Assembly (NCBI RefSeq): GCF_022698165.1
Contig: NZ_JALDAY010000008.1
Location: 372,001 to 436,000, forward strand
Origin: Streptomyces cylindrosporus
Lineage (GTDB): Bacteria > Actinomycetota > Actinomycetes > Streptomycetales > Streptomycetaceae
DNA length: 64,000 nt
Direction of reading: 5' to 3'
The translations under genes were made by a program, and so were the position numbers. Under the pieces are notes generated by a model. That model was not told the origin of the DNA and ran no database searches. It was given only the letters and a program-made list of their open reading frames with translations. Below, piece after piece: positions 47,643 to 55,936 of the stretch. Every line of letters starts with the position of its first letter. Position 1 is the stretch's first letter.

Positions 47643-49300
47643 TGTCCAGCCTTGTCACCAACGCCCTCAAGCGGCTGGGCATCCTGGCCGCACTCATAGG
47701 CATCCTCGCCGTCCCCACCACCGCAACCCCCGCCCAGGCCGACAGCTACACCCCCATCGCCGGCGCAGGCTCCACCTGGGCCGAGAACGCCGTCGACGAA
47801 TGGCGCCGCGCCGTCAACCAGTACGGCATGCGCATCAGCTACGCCGGCACCGGTTCCTCCGACGGCCGCCGCCAATTCCTCAGCGGCACCGTCGACTTCG
47901 CCGTCTCCGACATCCCCTTCCAGACGCACCCCACCGACGGCAGCGCGGCCGAACGCCCGGCCGCCGGAAGCTACGCCTACATGCCGATCGTCGCCGGCGG
48001 CACCGTCTTCATGTACCACCTGACGGTCAACGGCAAGCGCGTCACCAACCTCCGCCTCTCCGGAGACGTCGTCACCAAGATCTTCACCGGCGTCATCAAG
48101 ACCTGGGACGACGCGGCGATCAAGGCCGACAACCCCGGCATCCAGCTCCCGCACCGCACGATCGTCCCGGTCGTCCGCTCCGACGGCTCCGGCTCCACCG
48201 CCCAGTTCACGATGTGGATGGCCAACCAGCACAAGGCGCTGTGGAACGCCTACTGCGCCAAGGTCGGCCGCTCGGGCGCGTGCGGGCAGACGTCGTACTA
48301 CCCGACCGTCTCGGGCATGATCGCCCAGTCCGGCGACCTCGGCGTCGCGGGTTACGTCGCCCAGAACTACGGCGAGGGCGCGATCGGTTACGTCAACTAC
48401 TCCTACGCCCTCAACGCGCACTATCCGGTCGCCAAGGTCCTCAACCACGCGGGCTACTACACCGAGCCCACCCCGCAGAACGTGGCGGTCTCGCTCCTCA
48501 AGGCGAAGATCAACACCAACAAGAGCTCGGCGGACTACCTCACCCAGCAGCTCGACGGCGTCTACAACGACAGCGACCGGCGCAACTACCCGCTGTCCAG
48601 CTACTCGTACATGATCCTGCCGCTGAAGGAACAGGGCACCTTCACCAAGGCCAAGGGCAAGACGCTCGGCGCGTTCTCGTACTACTTCATGTGCCAGGGC
48701 CAGCAGCAGGCGCCCGACCTCGGCTACTCGCCGCTGCCGATCAACCTGGTGCAGGCCGGCTTCGACCAGATCCGCCGGATCCCGGGCGTGAAGACGCAGA
48801 ACATCAACATCAAGGGCTGCAACAACCCGACCTTCACCGCCAGCGGCCGCAACCGGCTGGCGGAGACCGCGCCGTACCCGAAGGCCTGCGACAAGAAGGG
48901 CGCCGCGCCCTGCGCGACGGGCAGCGGCGGCGCCAAGTCCGGGAGCAGCGGCGGTAGTTCGGGCGGCAGCGGTACGGCGGGCGGGTCCTCCGGCGGTACC
49001 GCCGCGGGCGGCACGAGCGGCGGCAACACCGCGGCGGGCGGCGCGTCCGGTGGCTCCGGTCAGCCGTCCGTCGACCCGGACACCGGCCAGACCCTCTCCC
49101 CGGACGGCAGCGGCACCGCGGCCACGGCCGCGGGCGGCACCGTCGCGCTCGCCCAGCCGGTCGCGGTGGCCGGGCGCAGCGGCTGGACCAGCACCCAGAC
49201 GCTGATGGTGCTGGCCGCCTTCCTGGTCCTCGGGCTGATCCTGCTGCCCTCGATCGTCTCGCGCCTCATCGGCCGTGCCTCGGAGCGGAGTTCGCGATGA
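47642..49300 (+). CDS. PstS-type substrate-binding protein with C-terminal membrane anchor
   Basis: 552 residues. Signal peptide ends at TPAQADS. The PstS-like domain spans about 35-400: YTPIAGAGSTWAENAVDEW, ISYAGTGSSDGRRQFLSGTVDFAVSDIPF, VVRSDGSGSTAQFTMWM (phosphate-loop type SGST), GDLGVAGYVAQNYGEGAIGYVNYSYAL. A Gly/Ser/Thr/Ala-rich stalk (about 440-500) leads to one C-terminal helix, TLMVLAAFLVLGLILLPSIVSRL. Unlike canonical PstS it is not a lipoprotein but is anchored at its C-terminus, so the binding domain faces outwards on a long stalk. It is coupled to pstA and to the next gene (ATGA). Confidence 0.85.
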   Translation: MSSLVTNALKRLGILAALIGILAVPTTATPAQADSYTPIAGAGSTWAENAVDEWRRAVNQYGMRISYAGTGSSDGRRQFLSGTVDFAVSDIPFQTHPTDGSAAERPAAGSYAYMPIVAGGTVFMYHLTVNGKRVTNLRLSGDVVTKIFTGVIKTWDDAAIKADNPGIQLPHRTIVPVVRSDGSGSTAQFTMWMANQHKALWNAYCAKVGRSGACGQTSYYPTVSGMIAQSGDLGVAGYVAQNYGEGAIGYVNYSYALNAHYPVAKVLNHAGYYTEPTPQNVAVSLLKAKINTNKSSADYLTQQLDGVYNDSDRRNYPLSSYSYMILPLKEQGTFTKAKGKTLGAFSYYFMCQGQQQAPDLGYSPLPINLVQAGFDQIRRIPGVKTQNINIKGCNNPTFTASGRNRLAETAPYPKACDKKGAAPCATGSGGAKSGSSGGSSGGSGTAGGSSGGTAAGGTSGGNTAAGGASGGSGQPSVDPDTGQTLSPDGSGTAATAAGGTVALAQPVAVAGRSGWTSTQTLMVLAAFLVLGLILLPSIVSRLIGRASERSSR

Positions 49301-51927
49301 CCGGAGCCAGATTCGCCTTCGCCGGACGGGAGTTCGCGATGAATCGGGTACGACGTCTGCTGGTGCGGGCCGTCGCCGGAGCCACCGTCGGCGCGCTCGC
49401 CGGGTTCGCGGTGGCCCAGTCCGCGCCGCCCGCCACGGCGGCGAGCGGATCGGCCGTCACCGTCTCCGGGCGGGGCGAGTTCAAGGACATGAGGTTCACG
49501 GTCTCCCAGACCAGCCATCTCACCAGCCAGGCCGTCACGGTCTCCTGGACCGGCGGCGCCTCGACCAGCTTCGCGGGCACGCAGTTCAACACCGACTTCG
49601 TGCAGATCATGCAGTGCTGGGGCGACGACGACGGCACGGTCCCGTCCAACCCCGGCCCGCCGCGCACCCAGTGCCAGTACGGGGCCTCGCCCACGACCGA
49701 CCGCTCCAGCTGGCCCGGCAACGACTACGACGACACCCGCAAGGTCTTCTACAGCGCCGACCCCACCAACTACGGCCAGGACAACCGCTACGGCGCCGCG
49801 AACCCCAACGCGCCCGGCGAGGTCCCCTTCAAGTCGGTCGACGGCACGACGATCACCACCAACACCCAGAACAACCAGTTCTTCAACCGCAACACCACCA
49901 ACGAGGTCGACTTCGCCCGCACCGGCGCCGACGGCACCGGCAGCGAGTTCTTCGAGGTGCAGACCGCGAACGAGGCCCCGCACCTCGGCTGCGGCGCCCC
50001 GGTGAAGACCAACGGCGTGACCAAGCCGCGCAGTTGCTGGCTGGTGATCGTCCCGCAGGGCCACCTCGACCTCGACGGCAAGCCGTACACCGACACCAGC
50101 CAGGTCAACGCGGGCTCCCCGGTCTCCTCCACCAACTGGGCCAACCGGGTCGCCATCCCGCTGCACTTCAACTCCGTCGGCACCAACTGCGCGCTCGGCG
50201 CGAAGGAACGCCCCACCACCGGCAGCGAGCTGGCCGCCGACGCCATGACCAGCTGGCAGGCGGCCCTGTGCCCCACCGGCAAGGTGTACAGCTACACCGA
50301 GATGGGCGAGCCCGACGCCCGCGCCCGGCTGAGCAACGACGGCTCCTCCGGACTCACCTTCACCACCCGGGCACTGGGCGCCGACGCCAGCTCGGCCGCG
50401 CCCTCGGACACCACGACGTACGCGCCCGTGGCCCTGTCCGGAGCGGTCATCGGCTTCACCATCGAGCGCAGACCGAAGGCGGACGCGCCCGCCTCCATCG
50501 AGAAGCTCGCCGGCACGAAGGTCATGTCGGTCAAGCTGACCCCGCGCCTGGTCGCCAAGCTGCTCACCGAGTCGTACCGCAACTCCCCCTGGGGAGCGGT
50601 GATCAGCGGCGCCGCCGCCAAGGGCTACGGCTGGGCGAGGAACAACCCGGCGGGCCTGGCGAGCGATCCCGAATTCATCGCCCTGAACCCGGAGTTCGCG
50701 TACCTCTCGGTCTCGGAGACGCCGGCCACCGACACCGACCTGATGACCTCGCTCGGCCACACCGACAGCGCCCGAGCGCTGTGGCAGTGGATCACCTCGG
50801 ACAAGGAGGCCCGGCAGTTCCTCGCCGGTGTCCCCGACGACGACGGCATGCGGGTCAACCCGTACTACAGCACCAACGCCGACCTGAACCCGACCGGCGC
50901 CGCGTTCGACCCGTCGAGCCTCGACGAGTACCCGAAGAGCGACCCCTGGTGCACGATCCCGCCCGGCAGCGGCGCCACGCTCAAGCAGTGCATGACCGAC
51001 TTCCACCCGTACGTCGAGGACATGCACGCCGGTGCCCTGCACACCCGGCGCGCCGACACCCTGTGGAAGTCGAGCTGGGACGCGCTCGCGAGCCCGCCGG
51101 CCTTCAAGAGCCCCGGCCCGCAGAACGTCGGCTCCCGCTTCGTCATCACCGTCACGGACGCGGCCTCGGCGGCGCGCTACGGCCTCCAGACCGCCCAACT
51201 CCGCAACGCCGCCGGCAAGTTCGTCGCCCCGACCGCCGCGTCCCTGACCGCCGCCGCGAACAGCGCCACCGGCAAGGGCGCCGCCGAGATCACCCCGGCG
51301 GGCGCCAAGGCCAAGGGCGCCTACCCGCTGGCCCAGCTGGTCTACGCGGCCGTCCGCCCGGCCAAGCTCAAGACGGACGCCCGCAAGGACTACGCGGCGC
51401 TGTTGAAGTACGCGGCCGACTCCGGGCAGGTCAGCGGCGCCGACCCGGGCCGCTTGCCTGCCGGGTACGCCCCGCTCTCCGCCAAGCAGCGGGCGCGTAC
51501 GGCCGCGGCTGCGACGGCGCTGCTCCACTACAAGGGGAGCTCGTCGAGCGGGAGTTCGGATTCGTCCGGTGGTTCGAACGGTGGCGACTCGGGCTCGGGC
51601 GGCGACGGCGGTACGGGCGGTACGGCGGCCGGCGGCGGTACGGGTGCCGGGGCCGGCGGCGGTGCCGGTGCCTCGCCGAGTGCGTCGGCCTCGTATGACG
51701 GGGGGAAGGCCCTGCAGACCACCGCCGCTGGCACCACGCCGGCCGACCCGGCGAATCCGCTGCGCTATGCCGTTCCGGTCGGTGCGGCGCTCGGGGCGGT
51801 TGCCGGGGCGGGGGCGCCCTTCGCGGGCGGACGACGTCTGCGGCTGCCACCGATGAGTTCCGTACGGACGGCACTACGTCGTCTGCCGGTCCGTCGTGGC
51901 TTGTCGCGCAGTTCCCCGCGCCCCTAG
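49297..51927 (+). CDS. Large secreted PstS-like multi-domain protein
   Basis: 876 residues from the ATG overlapping the previous stop; a second ATG (49339, MNRVRRLLVRAVAG) gives a normal signal peptide and has the same GGGAG-type site. The N-terminal approximately 300 residues are rich in Thr, Asn, Gly and paired Cys (VSWTGGASTSFAGTQFNTDFVQIMQCWGDDD), of unknown fold. Residues of about 365-520 resemble a PstS-like binding domain (TYAPVALSGAVIGFTIERRP, LTPRLVAKLLTESYRNSPWG), and the rest is helical, ending in a Gly/Ser stalk and a short hydrophobic segment. The last residues (GLSRSSPRP) come from a dispersed repeat. It is co-encoded with a Pst transporter, so a surface ligand-capturing role is inferred. 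Confidence 0.78.
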   Translation: MTGARFAFAGREFAMNRVRRLLVRAVAGATVGALAGFAVAQSAPPATAASGSAVTVSGRGEFKDMRFTVSQTSHLTSQAVTVSWTGGASTSFAGTQFNTDFVQIMQCWGDDDGTVPSNPGPPRTQCQYGASPTTDRSSWPGNDYDDTRKVFYSADPTNYGQDNRYGAANPNAPGEVPFKSVDGTTITTNTQNNQFFNRNTTNEVDFARTGADGTGSEFFEVQTANEAPHLGCGAPVKTNGVTKPRSCWLVIVPQGHLDLDGKPYTDTSQVNAGSPVSSTNWANRVAIPLHFNSVGTNCALGAKERPTTGSELAADAMTSWQAALCPTGKVYSYTEMGEPDARARLSNDGSSGLTFTTRALGADASSAAPSDTTTYAPVALSGAVIGFTIERRPKADAPASIEKLAGTKVMSVKLTPRLVAKLLTESYRNSPWGAVISGAAAKGYGWARNNPAGLASDPEFIALNPEFAYLSVSETPATDTDLMTSLGHTDSARALWQWITSDKEARQFLAGVPDDDGMRVNPYYSTNADLNPTGAAFDPSSLDEYPKSDPWCTIPPGSGATLKQCMTDFHPYVEDMHAGALHTRRADTLWKSSWDALASPPAFKSPGPQNVGSRFVITVTDAASAARYGLQTAQLRNAAGKFVAPTAASLTAAANSATGKGAAEITPAGAKAKGAYPLAQLVYAAVRPAKLKTDARKDYAALLKYAADSGQVSGADPGRLPAGYAPLSAKQRARTAAAATALLHYKGSSSSGSSDSSGGSNGGDSGSGGDGGTGGTAAGGGTGAGAGGGAGASPSASASYDGGKALQTTAAGTTPADPANPLRYAVPVGAALGAVAGAGAPFAGGRRLRLPPMSSVRTALRRLPVRRGLSRSSPRP
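51894..51925 (-). repeat. Dispersed Streptomyces repeat, copy B (inverted)
   Basis: The complement of the sequence at 47553-47584 with one mismatch. With copy A it encloses a 4.3-kb block (the two PstS-like genes) as 32-bp inverted repeats. It supplies the last codons of the large PstS-like protein. Confidence 0.8.
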
Positions 51928-51954
51928 AGGGCGCTCCGCGCCCTCCCCAAAGAC

Positions 51955-51991
51955 GGCCGCCCGCCCCGAAAGGCAGTCGGGGCGGACGGCC
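51955..51991 (+). terminator. Terminator hairpin after the first four pst-like genes
   Basis: A 15-bp stem with one mismatch (GGCCGCCCGCCCCGA with TCGGGGCGGACGGCC), loop AAGGCAG. A smaller hairpin (GAGGGCGC-TCC-GCGCCCTC) at 51927-51945 precedes it. Downstream genes probably need read-through or their own promoter. Confidence 0.7.
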
Positions 51992-52040
51992 CGTACCACC
52001 CTGCCAGATTCACCCCTTCGCACAGTCACGGAGACTCTCC

Positions 52041-54038
52041 ATGCGCACTACGCGCTACACGGCGACGCTGGTCGCCGCCGCCGTGGTGGCCGGCGGCCTG
52101 GCTCTGTCGAGCCCGGCGTACGCCGACCCCACCCCCGCCGGGACCTTCCGCCAGCTCGTCGGCGTGGGCTCCGACACCACCCAGGACGTGCTCAACGCGC
52201 TGGCCGGCGACACCGTCAACAGCATCAGCTACTCCGCCAGCGCCGTGAAGTCGGCGTCCGGTGCCGGTGTCGCCTCGTACGACGCGATCGAGCCCGGCAC
52301 CGGCTCGACCACATCGAAGATCACCACCCGTACCGGCGGCCCCTCCTTCGCCCGCCCGAACGGCTCCGGCAACGGCCGTATCGCGCTGACCAAGTCGCTG
52401 ACCGGCGAGGCCTACCCGGACTCCGCCGGTGTCGCCATCAAGGGCCAGGTCGACTTCGCCCGCTCCTCCGGCGGCCCGTCCGCCTCCGGCTCTGCGCTCA
52501 CCTACATCCCGATGGCGCGCGACGCCGTCGGTGTCGCGGTGCGCGGCTCGGCGCTGGACACGCTGACCGTCAAGCAGCTGCACGACATCTACAACGGCAG
52601 CCTGACCACGGTGAACGGCCAGACCGTGCACCCGCGGATCCCGCAGTCCGGCTCGGGCACCCGCAAGTTCTTCCTCAACGCGATCGGCCTGCAGGACACC
52701 GAGCTCGCCGCGAGCGTCACGGTCGTCCAGGAGAACCAGGGCAACACCGCGCTCACCGAGGACGGCGCCCTCGTCCCGTTCTCGGTCGGCAGCTGGATCG
52801 CCCAGAACAACGGCGTCTCGCCCGACTACACCACGACCGCGGCCGCCGCCGGCGGTCACCTGGCCGCCGTCCAGCTGCCCGGCGACACCGGCGCCACCAG
52901 CCCGGTGACCACGGTCAACGGCAAGCTCTCGCCGGTCAACGCGTACTACGAGAACTCCACCTTCGGCCGCGACGTCTACAACGTCGTCCCGACCCGCGCG
53001 GTGGACCCGACGAGCATCTTCTTCGACAAGGACCTGTACGACGTCTTCGTCACGAGCGGCAGCCACACCGCCGCCCTGGCCTCCGACTCCGCCGAGAGCG
53101 TCATCGCCTCCTTCGGCTTCGTCAACGAGTCCTACAACGGCTCGGTCAACCTGGCCAAGCACGCCAAGCAGGGCGGCCTGGAGGGCACCGGCATCTCCAC
53201 CGCCGTGCCGGCCGCGCCCGCCCTCAAGACCACCCTCGGCGACCAGAGCGTGAAGCTGAGCTGGACCGCCCCGGACGCCACCGCGCTGCCGGTGACCGAC
53301 TACCGCGTCACGCTGTACGGCTCGGACGGCGCCGTCGTCGCCACCAAGGACGTGCCGGCCACCACGACCTCGGCGAGCTTCACGGGCCTGGCCATCGGCA
53401 ACTACTCCGCCACGGTCACCGCCGACAACCTCAGCGGCACGGGTGCGGCGGCCAACTGGTCCGGCGCGGTCAAGTACAAGAGCACCACGACCGCGTCCGT
53501 CGCCACGACCGCGTACGGCAAGACCCCGAAGGTCGCCGTCACCGTCGCCGGCAGCCACGGCGTGAAGCCGACCGGCAAGGTCACGGTGAAGGAGGGCTCC
53601 ACGGTCCTCGGCACCGGCACCCTGGACGCGAGCACCGGCAAGGTCACGGTCTCCCTGTCGAACCACCTCAAGGTGGCCACGCACACGCTGACGGTCTCCT
53701 ACCCCGGCACCAGCAAGCTGCTGTCGTCCTCGGCGACCGCGACCCTCAAGGTCACCAAGGCGACCGCGTCCGTGAGCACCACGGCGCCCGCGACGGTCAG
53801 CCACACCGCCAAGGCCAAGGTCACCGTCAAGGTCACCGCGACCGGCACCACCCCCGGCGGCACGGTGAAGATCTACGAGGGCACCAAGGTCATCGCCACC
53901 GGCACGCTCAGCGGCGGCAAGGTCACCATCACCCTGCCGAAGCTGGCCAAGGGCAAGCACACCCTGCACGCCACGTACGCGGGCTCGTCGACGGTGAACG
54001 CCAAGACCGGCGCGAACTTCGTCATCAAGTCCACCTGA
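52041..54038 (+). CDS. Secreted PstS-like protein with FN3 and Ig-like repeats
   Basis: 665 residues, ATG start. Signal peptide ends at SPAYADP. The first 385 residues are a PstS-type domain: RQLVGVGSDTTQDVLNALA, GVAIKGQVDFARSSGGPSASGSALTYIPMARDAVGVAVRGSALDTLTVKQLHDIY, IPQSGSGTRKFFLN (phosphate-loop like SGSGT), with a second-lobe VVPTRA. Then FN3-like (KTTLGDQSVKLSWTAPDATALPVTDYRVTLY) and two Ig-like domains (VTVKEGSTVLGTGTLDASTGKVTVSLSNHL; VKIYEGTKVIATGTLSGGKVTITL). No anchor is visible, so it is probably released or wall-bound through the Ig part. It lies 81 bases before the pseudosortase gene. Confidence 0.85.
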   Translation: MRTTRYTATLVAAAVVAGGLALSSPAYADPTPAGTFRQLVGVGSDTTQDVLNALAGDTVNSISYSASAVKSASGAGVASYDAIEPGTGSTTSKITTRTGGPSFARPNGSGNGRIALTKSLTGEAYPDSAGVAIKGQVDFARSSGGPSASGSALTYIPMARDAVGVAVRGSALDTLTVKQLHDIYNGSLTTVNGQTVHPRIPQSGSGTRKFFLNAIGLQDTELAASVTVVQENQGNTALTEDGALVPFSVGSWIAQNNGVSPDYTTTAAAAGGHLAAVQLPGDTGATSPVTTVNGKLSPVNAYYENSTFGRDVYNVVPTRAVDPTSIFFDKDLYDVFVTSGSHTAALASDSAESVIASFGFVNESYNGSVNLAKHAKQGGLEGTGISTAVPAAPALKTTLGDQSVKLSWTAPDATALPVTDYRVTLYGSDGAVVATKDVPATTTSASFTGLAIGNYSATVTADNLSGTGAAANWSGAVKYKSTTTASVATTAYGKTPKVAVTVAGSHGVKPTGKVTVKEGSTVLGTGTLDASTGKVTVSLSNHLKVATHTLTVSYPGTSKLLSSSATATLKVTKATASVSTTAPATVSHTAKAKVTVKVTATGTTPGGTVKIYEGTKVIATGTLSGGKVTITLPKLAKGKHTLHATYAGSSTVNAKTGANFVIKST

Positions 54039-54119
54039 TCCATCTCCCTCCGGGCTGCCGGGGAGGGCCCCTCCTCCCCGGCAGCCCCCTGCAAGCTCTC
54101 GCGAAGGAGGCGGGCCGCC

Positions 54120-55010
54120 GTGACGGTCGCCGTAACACTCACGCTGCCGCGCGTGCCGGGCGTCACCGTGGTCCGCCATCTCGCCCGGGGCGGCCTGCTG
54201 AGCCTGGCCGCCCTGCTGCTCGGCATCACCGCCCAGCTGCTGGTCGTCAGCGGCGTCCAGGAACACTCCGCGCAGCACGCCGCGTTCGACGAGCTGCGCG
54301 GCCGACTCGCCCTGGGAACCGCCCCGGTGGCACAGACCGACCAGGACGGGAAGCTGCTCGCGCCGGGCACCCCGGTCGCGATCGTCGACATCCCCAGGCT
54401 GGGGATGAGCCAGGTCGTGCTGGAGGGCACGGACTCCTCGGTGCTGACCGACGGGCCCGGTCACCGCCGGGACACCCCGATGCCGGGCCAGGCCGGCACC
54501 AGCGTGCTGATGGGCCGCGCCGCGGCCTACGGCGGGCCCTTCGGCAAGCTCGGCTCGCTCGCCGAGGGCGACAGGTTCACCGTGATCACCGGGCAGGGCA
54601 AGGCGACGTACCAGGTCATCGATGTCCGCCGGGCCGGCGACCAGGCGCCCGCGCCGATCGCCGCCGGCAAGGGACGGCTGGTCCTGGTGACCGCCACCGG
54701 CCCCCGTTTCATGCCGGCCGGCGTGCTGCGCGTCGACGCCGACCTGGTCTCCGCGCCCTTCCAGACCCCGGCGGCGGTCATCCGCTCCGGCACGCTCCCC
54801 GGCTCCGAGGAGCCCCTCGCCCGCCCGTCCGGGGTGCCCTGGCCGCTGGTGATGTGGCTCCAGGCGCTGCTGCTGGCCGCGGTGGCCGCGGTGTGGGCCT
54901 GGCACCGCTGGGGCCGCCACCAGACGTGGATCGTCTTCGCGCCGGTCGTCCTGGTGCTCGGCCTCCAGGTCGCCACGCGCATGACCGAACTCCTCCCCAA
55001 CCTGCTGTGA
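54120..55010 (+). CDS. Sortase-fold membrane protein lacking catalytic His and Cys
   Basis: 296 residues from GTG with GGAGG upstream. N-terminal helix (GGLLSLAALLLGITAQLLVV), central class E-like sortase domain (PVAIVDIPRLGMSQVVLEGTDSSVLTDGPGHRRDTPMPGQAGTSVLMGRAAAYGGPFGKLGSLAEGDRF; YQVIDVRRAG; RLVLVTATGPRF), and two C-terminal helices. In active sortases the segment reads GHR and TC; here these are GRA (Arg133) and TAT (Ala192). So both the His and the Cys of the catalytic pair are absent. The domain may bind a sorting signal or the PstS-like proteins without cutting. The stop overlaps pstB by 4 bases (GTGA), so the two are coupled. Confidence 0.85.
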   Translation: MTVAVTLTLPRVPGVTVVRHLARGGLLSLAALLLGITAQLLVVSGVQEHSAQHAAFDELRGRLALGTAPVAQTDQDGKLLAPGTPVAIVDIPRLGMSQVVLEGTDSSVLTDGPGHRRDTPMPGQAGTSVLMGRAAAYGGPFGKLGSLAEGDRFTVITGQGKATYQVIDVRRAGDQAPAPIAAGKGRLVLVTATGPRFMPAGVLRVDADLVSAPFQTPAAVIRSGTLPGSEEPLARPSGVPWPLVMWLQALLLAAVAAVWAWHRWGRHQTWIVFAPVVLVLGLQVATRMTELLPNLL

Positions 55011-55927
55011 CCGCATCCCCCGAGGTGACCGACGTGACCGAACTGACCGACGCGAGCGGCCCCTTGGCCGACGCGAGCACCCTGCCGGCCGACGCGGCCG
55101 ACGCCCTGACCGACACCGTCGTCCTGCCGCCGGCCGGCGCCGGTGCCGCCGCGCCCGCGACGCTCGAGGCGAGGGCGGTCTCGGCGTGGTTCGGCAGCCA
55201 CCAGGTGCTCAGCCAGGTGTCGCTGACCATGCCCGCGGGCCGGGTGACCGCGCTGATCGGACCGTCCGGCTGCGGCAAGTCGACGTTCCTGCGCACGCTC
55301 AACCGCATGCACGAGCTGGTGCCGTCCGCCCAGTTCGGCGGCGAGGTGCTGTTCGAGGGCGAGGACATCTACGACCCGTCGTGGCGGCTGACGGACGCGC
55401 GCCGCCGTATCGGCATGGTCTTCCAGAAGCCCAACCCGTTCCCCGCGATGTCGATCTACGACAACGTGGTGGCGGGCCTGCGGCTGACCGGCACGCGGGC
55501 CGGCCGCCGGGAGAAGGACGAGCTGGTCGAGGAGTCGCTGTCCCGGGCCGGCCTGTGGAAGGAGGTCCGCGACCGCCTGCGCAAGCCGGGCGGCGCACTC
55601 TCCGGCGGCCAGCAGCAACGCCTCTGCATAGCAAGGGCGTTGGCGGTACGCCCCCGAGTCCTCCTCATGGACGAACCGTGCTCGGCCCTGGACCCCACGT
55701 CCACGCGCCGCGTGGAGGAGACTATCCACGAGCTGGCCGGCCAGGTCACGGTCGTCATCGTCACCCACAACATGCAGCAGGCCGCCCGCGTCTCCCAACA
55801 GTGCGCGTTCTTCCTCGCCGAACAGGGCACCCCCGGCGGAATCGTCGAGGCGGGCCCCACGAACACCATCTTCGACACCCCGAACGACCAACGCACGGCG
55901 GACTATGTGGCGGGGCGGTTCGGCTGA
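55007..55927 (+). CDS. pstB: Phosphate-type ABC ATPase PstB
   Basis: 306 residues from GTG overlapping the pseudosortase stop. A 45-residue Thr/Asp/Pro-rich leader precedes the ATPase: Walker A GPSGCGKST, FLRTLNRMHELV, MVFQKPNPFPAMSIYDNVVAGLRL, LSGGQQQRLCIARAL signature, LLMDEPCSALDPTST and VTHNMQQAARVSQQCAFFL, all PstB-specific. It would drive the PstC-PstA channel. It is separated from pstC/pstA by two to four unusual genes. Canonical PstB is about 260 residues; the leader is extra. Confidence 0.93.
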   Translation: MTASPEVTDVTELTDASGPLADASTLPADAADALTDTVVLPPAGAGAAAPATLEARAVSAWFGSHQVLSQVSLTMPAGRVTALIGPSGCGKSTFLRTLNRMHELVPSAQFGGEVLFEGEDIYDPSWRLTDARRRIGMVFQKPNPFPAMSIYDNVVAGLRLTGTRAGRREKDELVEESLSRAGLWKEVRDRLRKPGGALSGGQQQRLCIARALAVRPRVLLMDEPCSALDPTSTRRVEETIHELAGQVTVVIVTHNMQQAARVSQQCAFFLAEQGTPGGIVEAGPTNTIFDTPNDQRTADYVAGRFG

Positions 55928-55936
55928 CGGGGGGTC

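Noticed and set aside
52026..55016. A 996-codon minus-strand frame opposite the PstS-Ig and pseudosortase genes
   Set aside because: Biased composition without motifs, opposite three genes with clear signal peptides and domains.
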